Of a stretch of DNA of 64,000 bases, positions 26,255 to 35,469 are shown piece by piece (the stretch's first letter is position 1; each line of letters opens with the position of its first letter). The stretch is from Nocardia blacklockiae (GTDB lineage: Bacteria; Actinomycetota; Actinomycetes; Mycobacteriales; Mycobacteriaceae), in assembly GCF_015477355.1 (NCBI RefSeq), contig NZ_JADLRJ010000002.1, forward strand, positions 124,001-188,000. The letters are read 5' to 3'. The notes below the pieces were generated by a model that was not told where the DNA came from, ran no database searches, and saw only the letters and a program-made list of their open reading frames with translations. A program made the position numbers and the translations under genes.

Positions 26255-26319
26255 AGCCGATGTCCGAAACAGGGGCCGGAACATGGCCCGACGACCCCTG
26301 TGGCGCTTAGAGTCGGACC

Positions 26320-26760
26320 ATGTCCGAGCTACCCGAATTACAGCAGGATGCGATCACCACGGTGCGCGAATTCTTCGCGGCGCTGGAGGTGGGTGCGGTG
26401 GACGAGGCACTGGACCTCGTCGACCCCGACATCGTCTGGAAGAACACCTCGCTGCCCGACGTCCGCGGCGCCGGTCGCGTCGGGGGGCTGCTGCGCGGGT
26501 TGGACCGCCCGGCGTTCGGCTTCCGCGTCGACATGCACCACATCGCCGCCGAATCCAACGGCTCCCCCGCCGCGGAGGGCAGCACGGTGCTCACCGAGCG
26601 CACCGACTACCTGCGCGCCGGGCCGGTCGAGATCGGCTTCTGGGTGTGCGGCACCTTCGAGATCGTGGACGGCCGCATCACCCTGTGGCACGACCACTTC
26701 TCCTGGGAGGACTTCCTGCGCGGCACCGCCGTCGGCCTCTGGCGCGCCGTCCGCCGCTGA
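26320..26760 (+). CDS. Limonene-1,2-epoxide hydrolase-like protein
   Basis: The 146-residue protein matches the EphG/LEH family. It has VREFFAALEVGAVDEALDLVDPDIVWKN, the RGAGRVGGLLRG motif (Arg and Asp-type residues), STVLTERTDYL and the terminal FWVCGTFEIVDGRITLWHDHFSWEDF. LEH enzymes open epoxides with an Asp-Arg-Asp triad, and mycobacterial EphG acts on sterol epoxides. It follows the TetR gene by 65 nt on the same strand. Epoxide or oxidised products of the nearby monooxygenase are a possible substrate, but this is inference. Confidence 0.8.
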   Translation: MSELPELQQDAITTVREFFAALEVGAVDEALDLVDPDIVWKNTSLPDVRGAGRVGGLLRGLDRPAFGFRVDMHHIAAESNGSPAAEGSTVLTERTDYLRAGPVEIGFWVCGTFEIVDGRITLWHDHFSWEDFLRGTAVGLWRAVRR

Positions 26761-26765
26761 GCCCC

Positions 26766-26805
26766 CGCCCGCCCCGGACACCGGCACCCACCCGCGTGGG
26801 GCGGG
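26766..26805. terminator. Possible hairpin after the LEH-like gene
   Basis: GCCCGCCCC and GGGGCGGGC are complementary arms around a loop of about 22 nt, directly behind the LEH-like stop and facing the convergent desA2 gene. Confidence 0.35.
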
Positions 26806-26922
26806 CCTCAGCACTCGGGCCCCGGAAGCGGAGCGCCGGGTGCGACACACGCCGACCTCGCCGCGGCAGCTGTCACCGAGCGTCGGCGCTTTCGACACCG
26901 ACGCTTCGACGAACGTCCTGTC

Positions 26923-27780
26923 TCAGCGGCGCAGGTGCTCCAGTTCGGCGCGGGCCGCCTCGCCCTCGGTACCGAAATCGGTGCGGGAGAAGATGTTCCA
27001 CCGCTCCAGCAGCGGGGCGAAGACCAGCTCGCCTTCCCGGGCCGGGTCGTAGACGCCCGCCGCGGCCAGAACCTCGGTGCTGTTGCGGCCGTCGGACAGC
27101 GGCACCTCGGGGATGCGGAAGGCAGCGACCTGGTCGGCGATGGCCCGCACGGTCTGGTCCGGCACCAGGTCGAGGGCGGCGGCGACGAGGTTGGCGAAGA
27201 ACACCGACTGCAACTCGTCGTCGGCGGCGAGCCGCTCGCTGATCGCGGTCACGAGCGGATTCTCCCGCAGCGCGGCGGTGTTGCGGTGCCGGATCGCGGC
27301 GGCCGCCTCCTCGAAGGCGTTGGCGGCCAGCACGTCCAGCAGGTGCAGCGCCGGGCGCCGGAAGCCGGTGGTCATATGCGTCATCCGCATCCGCTCCAGC
27401 TCGACCGGGTCGACCGAGCGCGACACCATCAGGTAGTTGCGGATCAGGATCTCGTGCCGATTCTCCTCGGCCGTCCACCGGCCGACCCAGCGCCACCAGG
27501 GGCCGGTGCGCAGGTACTTGCCGAGCTCGCGGTGGTAGGAGGGCAGGTTGTCGGCGATCAGCACGCCGACGGTCAGGGCCACCCGCGCCACCTCGCTCAG
27601 CTCGGATTGCTCCGGCGCCCAGTCGTTTCCGCCGAGGAAGGCGAAGTTGCGGCCGTCGTCCCAGGGCACGTAGTCGTGCGGCTGCCAACCCTCGGCCGCG
27701 GCCGTGTGCCGACGCAGATTCTCTTCCACCTCCGCCGCGAGCGATTCCAGCAACTCGCGATCGGTCAACAGAGTTTGCAC
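26923..27780 (-). CDS. desA2: DesA2-like acyl-ACP desaturase homologue with altered diiron site
   Basis: The 285-residue protein aligns with the ferritin-like acyl-ACP desaturases, closest in memory to mycobacterial DesA2 (DYVPWDDGRNFAFLG, WWRWVGRWTAEENRHE, RMTHMTTGFR, FFANLV). Ligands Glu105/106-xx-His109 and the Glu of FEEAA (157/158) remain. The first-helix Glu is replaced (Ala76 in LIADNLPSYH), and the second E-xx-H is DDELQ (Asp188, Gln191). In M. tuberculosis desA2 is next to phoH2 and glyA, matching this location. Desaturase activity is doubtful; a different metal use or a structural role is possible. Confidence 0.85.
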   Translation of the reverse strand: MQTLLTDRELLESLAAEVEENLRRHTAAAEGWQPHDYVPWDDGRNFAFLGGNDWAPEQSELSEVARVALTVGVLIADNLPSYHRELGKYLRTGPWWRWVGRWTAEENRHEILIRNYLMVSRSVDPVELERMRMTHMTTGFRRPALHLLDVLAANAFEEAAAAIRHRNTAALRENPLVTAISERLAADDELQSVFFANLVAAALDLVPDQTVRAIADQVAAFRIPEVPLSDGRNSTEVLAAAGVYDPAREGELVFAPLLERWNIFSRTDFGTEGEAARAELEHLRR

Positions 27781-27898
27781 CCCGACAACCTACCGAGTCC
27801 GCCCGGCGAATGGGAAAGCTACGCCGAACACGCAGACAATCCACAGCAACGGCCCCGGAGACGTTGGGACGTTTCCGGGGCCGGGCGGTGCTCGAACG

Positions 27899-28465
27899 TT
27901 ACTTCTCGGTCACCGTGGTCTTGCGGTCGGAGGCGTTCCAGCTGATGGTGCCGCCGGTGAAATCGCTCTCCTTGCCGCCGGCGATGTCCTTCTCGTCGGT
28001 GGTCGGGTAGCCGAGCTTGCTGTTCACGCCGCCGCTGTTCTCCCACTCCTGGCGGATGTCGCCCCACACCACGTGCGACCCGGTCTTCTCGCTCGAGCAG
28101 ATCAGGCCGGCGGTGAACTCCTGGCACGAGCCGCCGTCGGGGCCGCTCACGGCCGCGCCGGTGGGCTCGCCGAGCGTGCCGGTGGGCCCGCCCATCTCGG
28201 TGTACTTGGCGAGAACCGGTCCGGCGACCGCGAATTCGCCGTTCTGGGTGGCGATCTTGGTCTCGGTCGCCGCGCCGCTCTGGGTGCCCGTCTCGTGCTC
28301 CGAGCTGGAGCCGGGCGTGGTGGTGGCCGCGGACAGGGAGGTGGTGGCCGAGGCGGAACTACTCGAATCGTTGTTGTCGTCGTCGTTGCTGCAGCCCGTG
28401 AACAGCAGGGCCGCGGCGGCGATCGTCATGGTGCAGGCAGCCGAACGTCGAGCGAAGTGGTGCAT
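27899..28465 (-). CDS. LGFP-repeat lipoprotein
   Basis: The 188-residue protein has a basic start, a hydrophobic stretch ending in the lipobox LLFTGC and a Ser/Thr/Asp-rich linker. It then has LGFP-type repeats (GGPTGTLGEPTGAAV, WENSGGVNSKLGYPTTDEKDI, DFTGGTISWN). LGFP repeats occur in corynebacterial and mycobacterial wall proteins and are thought to bind the cell wall. ATG 28465 has GAGAGG upstream; ATG 28471 is an alternative. It is separated from phoH2 by its own leader. Confidence 0.85.
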   Translation of the reverse strand: MHHFARRSAACTMTIAAAALLFTGCSNDDDNNDSSSSASATTSLSAATTTPGSSSEHETGTQSGAATETKIATQNGEFAVAGPVLAKYTEMGGPTGTLGEPTGAAVSGPDGGSCQEFTAGLICSSEKTGSHVVWGDIRQEWENSGGVNSKLGYPTTDEKDIAGGKESDFTGGTISWNASDRKTTVTEK

Positions 28466-28647
28466 GTCCATCCTCTCGAAAATGGTTGCCGGTGGCGTCA
28501 CTACGACGCCACCGGCAACTCAGGCCGTTTATTCGGCTATGGTCCGGCGAATCGAAGAGCAAGACCCGAAACCAACGCCGAACAGGTATCCCGTGGAAAT
28601 ATACCCGTAAGCCTGTGAGGTGAAACACATACCAGCGATTTGCTGAC

Positions 28648-30048
28648 CTACGCGTTCGGTCCGTACTCCTCCAGCATCTCGGTGACCAGCGCGGCGATCG
28701 GCGAACGCTCGCTGCGAGTCAGGGTGACGTGCGCGAAAAGCGGGTGTCCCTTGAGCTTCTCGATCACCGCCGCCACGCCGTCGTGCCGGCCGACGCGCAG
28801 GTTGTCCCGCTGGGCGACATCGTGGGTGAGCACCACCCGCGAACCGCTGCCCAACCGGCTCAGCACCGTCAGCAGGACGTTGCGCTCCAGCGACTGCGCC
28901 TCGTCCACGATCACGAACGAGTCGTGCAGCGAGCGGCCCCGGATGTGGGTCAGCGGCAACACCTCCAGCATGCCGCGCGCGAGCACCTCCTCCATGACCT
29001 CCGGGCTGGCCAGGCCGTCGAGGGTGTCGAACACCGCCTGCGCCCACGGGCCCATCTTCTCGCTCTCGGACCCCGGCAGGTAACCCAGCTCCTGGCCGCC
29101 GACCGCGTACAGCGGGCGGAAGACCACCACCTTGCGCTGCGAGCGCCGCTCCAGCACCGCCTCCAGGCCCGCGGTCAGCGCCAGCGCCGATTTGCCGGTG
29201 CCGGCCTTGCCGCCCAGCGACACGATGCCCACGCTCTCGTCGAGCAGCAGATCCAGCGCGATGCGCTGCTCGGCGGAGCGGCCGTGCAGCCCGAACGCCT
29301 CGCGGTCGCCGCGCACCAATTGCAACCGCTTGTCCGGCGTCACCCGGGCCAGTGCGCTGCCGTTGGCGCCCAACAGCCGGATCCCGGTGTGACAGGGCAG
29401 GTCCCGGACCTCGTCGAGATCGATGACGCTCTCGGCGTAGAGCCGGTCGACGGACTCGGGAGCGACCTCGAGTTCGGCCATGCCGGTCCAGCCCGAGGTG
29501 ATCACGTCCTGCGCGTGGTACTCGTCGGCGTGCAAGCCCACCGAACTCGCCTTCACCCGCATCGGGATGTCCTTGGACACCAGGGTGACCGAACGGCCCT
29601 CGGCGGCCAGATTGAGCGCGCAGGCGAGGATGCGGGAATCGTTGCTGTCGGTGCGGAACCCGACCGGCAGCACCTCCGGATCGGTGTGGTTCAACTCCAC
29701 CTGGAGGGTGCCGCCCTCGGTGCCGATCGGGACCTGCTCGTCCAGCCGGCCGTGCACCACTCGCAGGTCGTCGAGCATGCGCAGGGATTCCCGCGCGAAC
29801 CAGCCGAGTTCGTGATGATGCCGCTTGCCTTCGAGTTCGCTGATCACCACCAGCGGCAGCACCACGTGGTGCTCGCCGAAACGCGTGATGGCCCAGGGAT
29901 CCGATAACAGGACGGAGGTGTCGATGACGAAGGTTTTCAACCCGGTTGTCCGGGTGGTCTGCGAGGCGGGTGCTCCCTTTCCGGAGCGTGCGCTCTGAAC
30001 AGAGCGGGCTTTCGCCGAGGGAGCGATGACGGAGCGTGCATCAGTCAC
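28648..30048 (-). CDS. phoH2: PhoH2-type protein (PIN domain plus PhoH ATPase)
   Basis: The 466-residue protein joins an N-terminal PIN ribonuclease domain ([46 protein letters not shown]) to a PhoH ATPase/helicase domain with Walker [14 protein letters not shown] and Walker [12 protein letters not shown]. Mycobacterial PhoH2 unwinds and cuts RNA and behaves like a toxin component. GTG 30048 has AAAGGAG 6 nt upstream. In M. tuberculosis phoH2 is Rv1095, next to desA2, as here. I saw no clear PhoAT antitoxin frame just upstream; a short leader peptide could be missed. Confidence 0.92.
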   Translation of the reverse strand: MTDARSVIAPSAKARSVQSARSGKGAPASQTTRTTGLKTFVIDTSVLLSDPWAITRFGEHHVVLPLVVISELEGKRHHHELGWFARESLRMLDDLRVVHGRLDEQVPIGTEGGTLQVELNHTDPEVLPVGFRTDSNDSRILACALNLAAEGRSVTLVSKDIPMRVKASSVGLHADEYHAQDVITSGWTGMAELEVAPESVDRLYAESVIDLDEVRDLPCHTGIRLLGANGSALARVTPDKRLQLVRGDREAFGLHGRSAEQRIALDLLLDESVGIVSLGGKAGTGKSALALTAGLEAVLERRSQRKVVVFRPLYAVGGQELGYLPGSESEKMGPWAQAVFDTLDGLASPEVMEEVLARGMLEVLPLTHIRGRSLHDSFVIVDEAQSLERNVLLTVLSRLGSGSRVVLTHDVAQRDNLRVGRHDGVAAVIEKLKGHPLFAHVTLTRSERSPIAALVTEMLEEYGPNA

Positions 30049-30650
30049 GGTGGGCTCCTTTGTTGTTCGTACAGCACCCGTACGAACGTTCTCGCTGGGC
30101 CGGTCCGCCCTGGGGTCAAAGGACCCGAGGGCCGGGCGCCGGCCCCCTCGCACTGAATTGCTCAGTCACGATCAGGACCTCCCGTACGAGCCACACCGCC
30201 GCGGCCCGCACATCCGACGTTACTGCCGATCCGCGATTCCGGCTCCCGAGATCGCAGGCGTGTCGGTGAATATGTCGTTAACGCGCCGCCTGTATACCCA
30301 GAAGGGCGAAAGGTCATGCTATGAAACACATCTCATTTCCGGGCCGACTCCACTCGGGACGGAATGGTTAGCGGGTCAATAGCTACAACGTAACCAATAC
30401 CCGACTGCGCGCCGGACTCCGGGCCGCTTTCACATTCTTCGCCGACTCGGCGACTCATGCCTGCTGTTTGCTGACGCCGCGCGGTCACAGCCGGTCCACG
30501 AGCACCCGGATGCCGTCGCCGGATCCGGGCCGGTCGTGGCCGCGTTGCACGCGAGAACCGCGCTCCGGTTGCTGCGCCATGGCTCCCATGGGAGCACAAC
30601 CACGGCCCGGATGCCGGACCCCACGCCGCGTCAGCGGATAGAGTCGACCC
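30049..30650. promoter_or_regulatory. 600-nt gap upstream of phoH2 and the 90-aa gene
   Basis: No convincing gene was found on either strand. It contains a perfect palindrome GCTCCC-AT-GGGAGC (30582-30595), 55 nt before the 90-residue gene, and an AT-richer stretch near 30255-30320 (GAATATGTCGTTAACG, CTGTATACC) that could hold the phoH2 promoter. Confidence 0.4.
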
Positions 30651-30923
30651 ATGGCCGATGTTGAGCAACTGGAGCAGCTGTCGTCGAAGGAGCTGCACGA
30701 CCGGGCCGTGAAGTACGCCGTCCGGCACGGCGACATCCGGTTCCTGTGGCGCCTGCTCGAACAGATCCCCGCCGCCGAGGCCGCCACCGGCGACATCGGC
30801 GAGAGCGAGGCCGACATCAAGTACGTGCTGCCGATGCTCGACGACTACGTGCACGCCGGCGAGGGCAAGATCGCCGACGTGCTGCGCCCGCTGTACATCG
30901 AGTACCTGGCCGAGCACGACTGA
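30651..30923 (+). CDS. Conserved hypothetical protein (90 aa)
   Basis: The acidic, helical protein (MADVEQLEQLSSKELHDRAV, RFLWRLLEQIPAAEAATG, IKYVLPMLDDYVHAGEGKIADVL) has no signal or membrane segment. I recall similar small proteins in nocardiae and mycobacteria without assigned function. It stands alone, with the F420-dependent oxidoreductase gene 141 nt downstream on the same strand. Confidence 0.75.
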   Translation: MADVEQLEQLSSKELHDRAVKYAVRHGDIRFLWRLLEQIPAAEAATGDIGESEADIKYVLPMLDDYVHAGEGKIADVLRPLYIEYLAEHD

Positions 30924-31064
30924 GTCCGAGCGACCGGGCAATACACCCGCGCGACGCCGACAGCAAGGGCACATCGCTCCCTGTCTCAACCCACGCCGTC
31001 CCGGTAGCTTCGCGTTCGTGAGCATTCACCTACCCGCCCGTCACCAGTGGAAGGTTGCCGCCTG

Positions 31065-32057
31065 ATGAGCATTCGCCTCGGGTACCAGATGCCGAACTTC
31101 AGTCACGCCGCCTCGCCGCGCGAGCTGTTCCCGTCGGTGATCGCGCAGGCCCGCGCGGCGGAAGCAGCCGGCTTCGACGCCGCGTTCGTGATGGACCACT
31201 TCTATCAACTGCCGGTGCTCGGCGCGCCGGAGGAACCGATGCTGGAGGCCTACACCGCGCTCGGCGCGCTGGCCACCGCCACCGAGCGAATCCAGTTGTC
31301 CACGTTGGTCACCGGGAACACCTATCGCAATCCCGCGCTGCTGGCCAAGACCGTCACCACTCTGGACGTGGTCAGCGGCGGGCGCGCGGTGCTCGGGATC
31401 GGCGCGGGCTGGTTCGAACTCGAGCACATCGGCTACGGCTACGAGTTCGGCACCTTCACCGACCGCTTCCGGCGGCTGGACGAGGCGCTGCAGATCATCC
31501 AGCCGATGCTGCGCGGGGAGCGCCCCACCTTCGACGGCGAGTGGTACCACACCCGCGAGGCCCTCAACGAGCCGCGCGTCCGCGACGACCTGCCGATCCT
31601 GCTCGGCGGGGGCGGCGAGAAGAAGACCTTCGCGCTGGCCGCCCGCTTCGCCGACCACCTCAACATCATCTGCGACGCCCCCGAGCTGCCCGCCAAGATC
31701 GAGGCGTTGCGGCAGCGCTGCGCGGAGGCCGGCCGCGACCCGGAAACGCTGGAGACCAGTTTCCTGGCGTTCCTGATCGTCGACGAGGACGGCGACCGCG
31801 CCCGCAAGCTGCAGGACGAGCTGCTGCGAAAGCAGGCCGCGCAGGACCCGTCCGGCCCGTCGGTCGACGAGCTGCGCGAAACCCTGGGCCGCCGCCAGTT
31901 CGTCGGCGACCCGGACGACGTGGCCGAGCAGATCCAGCGCCGGGTCCTCGACCACGGCGTGGACGGCGTCATCGTCAACATGGTCGCCAACGGGCACGAG
32001 CCCGGCGTGCTGGAGCTGGCCGGGAAGACGCTCGGCCCGCTGGTGCGCAAAGGCTGA
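31065..32057 (+). CDS. LLM-class F420-dependent oxidoreductase
   Basis: The 330-residue TIM-barrel protein has luciferase-like markers: IRLGYQMPNFSH, AEAAGFDAAFVMDHFYQLP, STLVTGNTYRNPALLAKTVTTLD, RAVLGIGAGWFELEH and PILLGGGGEKKTFALAARFAD. Nocardiae and mycobacteria use deazaflavin F420 in many such enzymes. ATG 31065 has GGAAGG about 10 nt upstream. Substrate unknown; it ends 12 nt before the convergent TetR gene. Confidence 0.88.
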   Translation: MSIRLGYQMPNFSHAASPRELFPSVIAQARAAEAAGFDAAFVMDHFYQLPVLGAPEEPMLEAYTALGALATATERIQLSTLVTGNTYRNPALLAKTVTTLDVVSGGRAVLGIGAGWFELEHIGYGYEFGTFTDRFRRLDEALQIIQPMLRGERPTFDGEWYHTREALNEPRVRDDLPILLGGGGEKKTFALAARFADHLNIICDAPELPAKIEALRQRCAEAGRDPETLETSFLAFLIVDEDGDRARKLQDELLRKQAAQDPSGPSVDELRETLGRRQFVGDPDDVAEQIQRRVLDHGVDGVIVNMVANGHEPGVLELAGKTLGPLVRKG

Positions 32058-32069
32058 CGTCCGCGCCGA

Positions 32070-32684
32070 TCACGCTCGCGCCGCGGCGAGATGGGCGTTC
32101 ACCAGGACATCGACCAGGGTCTCCGGTTCCTGCCACGGGAAGCTGGGGCGGTCCTGCCGCAACGTGACCAAGCCGTGCAGCGCCGCCCACAGGCAGGTAG
32201 CCGTGGCCCGTGGGTCCGCGCTGCCGGCAGCGGCCGCCGCGTCGACCAGCAGGCCGAAGGTGGACAGCCCGGGCAACTGCTCGGCCGTGGGTTCCCAGCC
32301 CGGGGTGCCGGCCGTGCCGAACAGCACCCGGTAGTGCCCGGGATGCCGCAGACCGTAGTCGACATACGCCCGGCAGATCGCCGAAAGTCGTTGTGCGGCA
32401 TCAGTACTGCCCGCGCTCGCCGCCGTGAGCGCGGCATGCAGTTCGGCGAACCGCAGCCGGTACACCGCTGTCAGCAGTTCGCGCCGGTCCGCGAAATGCA
32501 GGTACACGCTCTGCGGCGCCACGCCCGCGGCACGGGCGACGGCGCGCAGCGACAACGCGTCCTGACCGTCGAGCGTCTCCAGCAGCCCACTGGCGGCGTC
32601 GACGAGTTCGGACCGTAGTCGTTCCCCCTCGCCGCGCCGATTCCGGCGGCGGTTCGAGGCGGTTTCGCGGGCTGATTCCGACAC
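32070..32684 (-). CDS. TetR-family regulator
   Basis: The 204-residue repressor has an HTH with LSLRAVARAAGVAPQSVYLHF and a C-terminal domain with RAYVDYGLRHPGHYRVLFG, the WHG-type TetR C-domain. GTG 32684 was chosen; an ATG at 32723 would add thirteen residues and begin inside the operator dyad. The divergent metallo-beta-lactamase-fold gene shares the 70-nt control region and is the obvious target. Confidence 0.85.
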   Translation of the reverse strand: MSESARETASNRRRNRRGEGERLRSELVDAASGLLETLDGQDALSLRAVARAAGVAPQSVYLHFADRRELLTAVYRLRFAELHAALTAASAGSTDAAQRLSAICRAYVDYGLRHPGHYRVLFGTAGTPGWEPTAEQLPGLSTFGLLVDAAAAAGSADPRATATCLWAALHGLVTLRQDRPSFPWQEPETLVDVLVNAHLAAARA

Positions 32685-32698
32685 CTTGACAGGATAAC

Positions 32699-32740
32699 AA
32701 GACAGGCGTCTACTGACACCCATCAGTAGACGCCTGTCTT
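32699..32740. promoter_or_regulatory. 42-bp perfect dyad, probable TetR operator
   Basis: AAGACAGGCGTCTACTGA (32699-32716) and TCAGTAGACGCCTGTCTT (32723-32740) are exact reverse complements around a 6-nt centre. The dyad ends 13 nt before the start of the plus-strand gene and covers the space between the divergent genes. Confidence 0.85.
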
Positions 32741-32753
32741 CTTAGGAATCGCC

Positions 32754-33506
32754 ATGCTCACCGTCACCCGCGTCGTGCACGCCAGCGTCCTGCTGGACTT
32801 CGGCGGCGCCCGCATCCTCACCGATCCCTGGCTCTCCGAACGCGCCTTCTACCGGCACGGGGAGCCGCGCAGCGTGGCCACCGCCGCCGACCTGCCCGAA
32901 CTGGCCGGCATCGTGATCAGCCACGGACACTACGACCACTGCGACCTCGCGGCGCTGGCGAGCTACCCCGACCGGTCGGTGCCGTTCGCGGTCGCCGAAG
33001 GTCTTGCCGCACAGGTGCGTTCGGCCGGTTTCCGGAACGTGGTCGAGCTGAAGCCGTGGCAGCGAACGCATCTCGGGCCGGTCGAGGTGACGGCCGCGCC
33101 GGCCAGTCACGGCGTGCCCGAGGTCACCTTCGTCCTGCGGATGGACGGGCACACCGCGTATTTCGGCGCCGACACCCGCCGCATCGGCGAACTCGACGAG
33201 ATCGCGCAGCGCTTCCCCGAGGTAGACCTGGCGCTGCTGCCCATCAACGGGCTGCGCGTGCGCCCCCTGCTCAACCGCCAGGAGGTGATGGATGCCGAGG
33301 AGGCGGCCGAGTTCACCGGCGTGCTACACCCCCGCCTGGCCGTTCCCATCCACTACGCGTTCACGGGCGGGCCCGTGGGTGACCGGTTGATGATCAAGAC
33401 CGTCCGCAACCGCCCCGATCTGTATCGCGACGCCGCGGCCACGCTCGCACCCGACACAGCGGTCCACGTGCTGCCCACCGGCGAATCCCTCACCGTATCC
33501 CCTTGA
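32754..33506 (+). CDS. Metallo-beta-lactamase-fold hydrolase
   Basis: The 250-residue protein has the binuclear zinc motif SHGHYDHCD, a second His in SHGVPEVTF, Asp in YFGADTRR and a terminal VPIHYAF His. It resembles the UlaG/YtnP-like branch acting on phospho-lactones or similar small esters. It starts 13 nt behind the operator dyad and is probably repressed by the divergent TetR protein. Substrate unknown. Confidence 0.85.
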   Translation: MLTVTRVVHASVLLDFGGARILTDPWLSERAFYRHGEPRSVATAADLPELAGIVISHGHYDHCDLAALASYPDRSVPFAVAEGLAAQVRSAGFRNVVELKPWQRTHLGPVEVTAAPASHGVPEVTFVLRMDGHTAYFGADTRRIGELDEIAQRFPEVDLALLPINGLRVRPLLNRQEVMDAEEAAEFTGVLHPRLAVPIHYAFTGGPVGDRLMIKTVRNRPDLYRDAAATLAPDTAVHVLPTGESLTVSP

Positions 33507-33561
33507 GCCCCTGACACATCCACCGACTTTCGGGCTCCGGTGCGGCTCAGTCGAACAGGCT

Positions 33562-34413
33562 CTATCCCTGATTGTCCGAGCCGCGCCGAATATCCATCGC
33601 CGCCCGGATCAGCCCCCGTGCTTTCTCTCCTGTCACGGATTGGTCTGCCAGGACGTCGAAAGCGCGCCCGTAGAGCGCGATTTCTCTCGGTTGCGTGACG
33701 GTAAGTTCGGCCGTATGCCCCTCGACCTTCACCATGCGGTTGTCGAACATCATGAAATTTTCGACGGATACAACGGTCTCGGCAGTGAGGGGTACGATAC
33801 CCAGCGCAACTCTCGGCATTCCTATTATCGAAAATAGCCGATCGAGCTGCCCGAGCATCACACTGTCGTCTCCCACGGTACCGTACAAGGATTTCTCGCT
33901 GATCAAAAAATGAAATCTGCGCCCACGCTGGTACAGGATTTGCTGACGTTCCATGCGCTTCGATACGCCGCTGTCCAGATCGTGGGGAAGGTTGTAGAAA
34001 TCAATGACACTTCGGAGCTTCGCTTCCGCATATTCTGCGGTCTGCAGCAGCCCGGGAATCACCTGAGGCTCATAATTTCTGATGAATTGCGCTGCGGCCT
34101 CGTTCTTCATTACGAGCTGTTGCGCCCGTTTGATCCCCCCGCCCAGCACACGCCGCCACTCCAGGTACGCCGAGTCGACCGCGTGGAGTGTGGCCAGCAA
34201 CTCCGGTAGCTCTTCGCCGGCGCCGCAATGTCGGCAGTACGCACGAATATCGTCGCTCGACGGACGCGCTTTTCCGTGCTCTATACGCGATACCTTGGAT
34301 TCGTGCCATCCTGCGCGGGCAGCGAGGTCTCGGCCTGTGACACCGGCATTTCTTCGTATCTCCCGGAGCCGCAGGCCGAGGGCTTCCCTGCCTTCCTGAG
34401 CCGAGTTCGTCAC
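33562..34413 (-). CDS. XRE regulator with DUF5753 domain
   Basis: The 283-residue protein has an N-terminal HTH (LGLRLREIRRNAGVTGRDLA to HESKVSRIEHGKARP) and a DUF5753-type sensor half (QFIRNYEPQVIPGLLQTAEYA, ISEKSLYGTVGDDSVMLGQL, VALGIVPLTAE). GTG 34413 overlaps the upstream TAG by one base. These regulators are abundant in actinomycetes and normally pair with small partner proteins, here the DUF6879-type and 109-residue proteins. Base composition is clearly less GC-rich than the surroundings, a sign of transfer. Confidence 0.88.
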   Translation of the reverse strand: MTNSAQEGREALGLRLREIRRNAGVTGRDLAARAGWHESKVSRIEHGKARPSSDDIRAYCRHCGAGEELPELLATLHAVDSAYLEWRRVLGGGIKRAQQLVMKNEAAAQFIRNYEPQVIPGLLQTAEYAEAKLRSVIDFYNLPHDLDSGVSKRMERQQILYQRGRRFHFLISEKSLYGTVGDDSVMLGQLDRLFSIIGMPRVALGIVPLTAETVVSVENFMMFDNRMVKVEGHTAELTVTQPREIALYGRAFDVLADQSVTGEKARGLIRAAMDIRRGSDNQG

Positions 34414-34946
34414 TATCGTGCGGTCACCGGACGTTCGTAGTACTCGCGGTAAGGTATCGCGAAGGGCCAGAGGCTCGCTCTGACCTCTCGGCAATATGCG
34501 ACGATTCCGGGATCCGTTGTCGTTCCCGTACCCGCCGGTCGACCATCTGCATCCTGCAGATTGAACACCACCGTCCTCTCGTCGAACAGCCACCAATCGT
34601 CGGACGGCACGATTTCCGGCGTAACCGTATGGCGTGGGACGTACCGAATATCTTCGCCGGCATCGACGTTCTCGCCCGTAACAGACAACAGCCAGCGCTG
34701 GTAACCGCTGTGCGGCACAGTGACTACTCGGATACGACTGACTCCGACACCTCGATCGGTCATATCCCGAATCAGCCCGATCCAATCGCTCTTGTCGTAC
34801 TCGGGTGGCGGCTCGTCATTCAGGAAACGCCGCAGGGCCACCGACTCCGAGGGTTCCGCGTAAGAATCGCGAACTTCCATATGGAAAGCCGAGTGTCGAC
34901 ACGCGAGGAAGGGCCGAATCCAATCATCGATCCCGCGAAACTCCAC
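34413..34946 (-). CDS. DUF6879-family protein
   Basis: The 177-residue protein shows the DUF6879 pattern: an N-terminal SAFHMEVRDSYAEPSESVALRRF, IRDMTDRGVGVSRIRVVTVPH and the tryptophan-rich SDDWWLFDERTVVFNL with a C-terminal REVRASLWPFAIPYREY. Biochemical function is unknown. Members sit beside XRE-DUF5753 genes in Streptomyces and Nocardia, so a partner in that switch is likely. It overlaps the preceding gene by 23 nt. Confidence 0.8.
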   Translation of the reverse strand: MEFRGIDDWIRPFLACRHSAFHMEVRDSYAEPSESVALRRFLNDEPPPEYDKSDWIGLIRDMTDRGVGVSRIRVVTVPHSGYQRWLLSVTGENVDAGEDIRYVPRHTVTPEIVPSDDWWLFDERTVVFNLQDADGRPAGTGTTTDPGIVAYCREVRASLWPFAIPYREYYERPVTAR

Positions 34947-35253
34947 CGTAGTAAGTCCTCTCAGCCTTCGGTACTTCGACAGCCGTTTCGTCCTCTGCGA
35001 TCACCATCTGCGCCAGCGTCTCACGGTCGGTGACGGGTACACCCGTCAGGGTGAACGTACCTCGGCCCGTATCGGTCAGCCGTGCGGCTATGAACGTATC
35101 CGGCTCCAAGAAACCGAGAAGCAGATGCGGAAGTTCAACGGTGCCCGCATGATCCGTCCGCCATGCCTGGACGACGTAACCCTCGTCGTTGACATACAGC
35201 GTAGGGCACCCATTCCTGTCCGATCCTCCACTGCCGAGGAACTTCAGATTCAT
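34924..35253 (-). CDS. Small partner protein of the XRE/DUF6879 cassette (109 aa)
   Basis: The 109-residue product (NGCPTLYVNDEGYVVQAW, TVELPHLLLGFLEPDTF, GTFTLTGVPVTDRETLAQM) is beta-rich and soluble. I know the gene type only as a companion of DUF6879 and XRE genes in actinomycetes. ATG 35253 has GAAGGGAAG upstream. It opens the three-gene minus-strand cassette. Confidence 0.75.
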   Translation of the reverse strand: MNLKFLGSGGSDRNGCPTLYVNDEGYVVQAWRTDHAGTVELPHLLLGFLEPDTFIAARLTDTGRGTFTLTGVPVTDRETLAQMVIAEDETAVEVPKAERTYYGGVSRDR

Positions 35254-35469
35254 GACGACTTCCCTTCTTCGGGTACTTGCGGATGCTTGCGGACAACAAG
35301 AACATCATCTCGCAGATCCATGCGGGTTGCGCTCGATTTCATCAATGTCCGCAAGTATCTGCAAGCTTGTCGCCCTGGTGGTATTCGGCCACATAGCGTC
35401 GTAGGCGGCATCCGGAACCGGCGGAGTCGGACCGGTCGATTGCCGTACCGACGGCGATGAGGGGACGAG
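35254..35469. promoter_or_regulatory. Divergent promoter region of the cassette
   Basis: A 216-nt gap between the minus cassette and two tiny plus-strand genes. It is less GC-rich than the flanks. GCGGATGC/GCATCC-type repeats around 35276-35290 are visible but no definite promoter. Confidence 0.4.
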
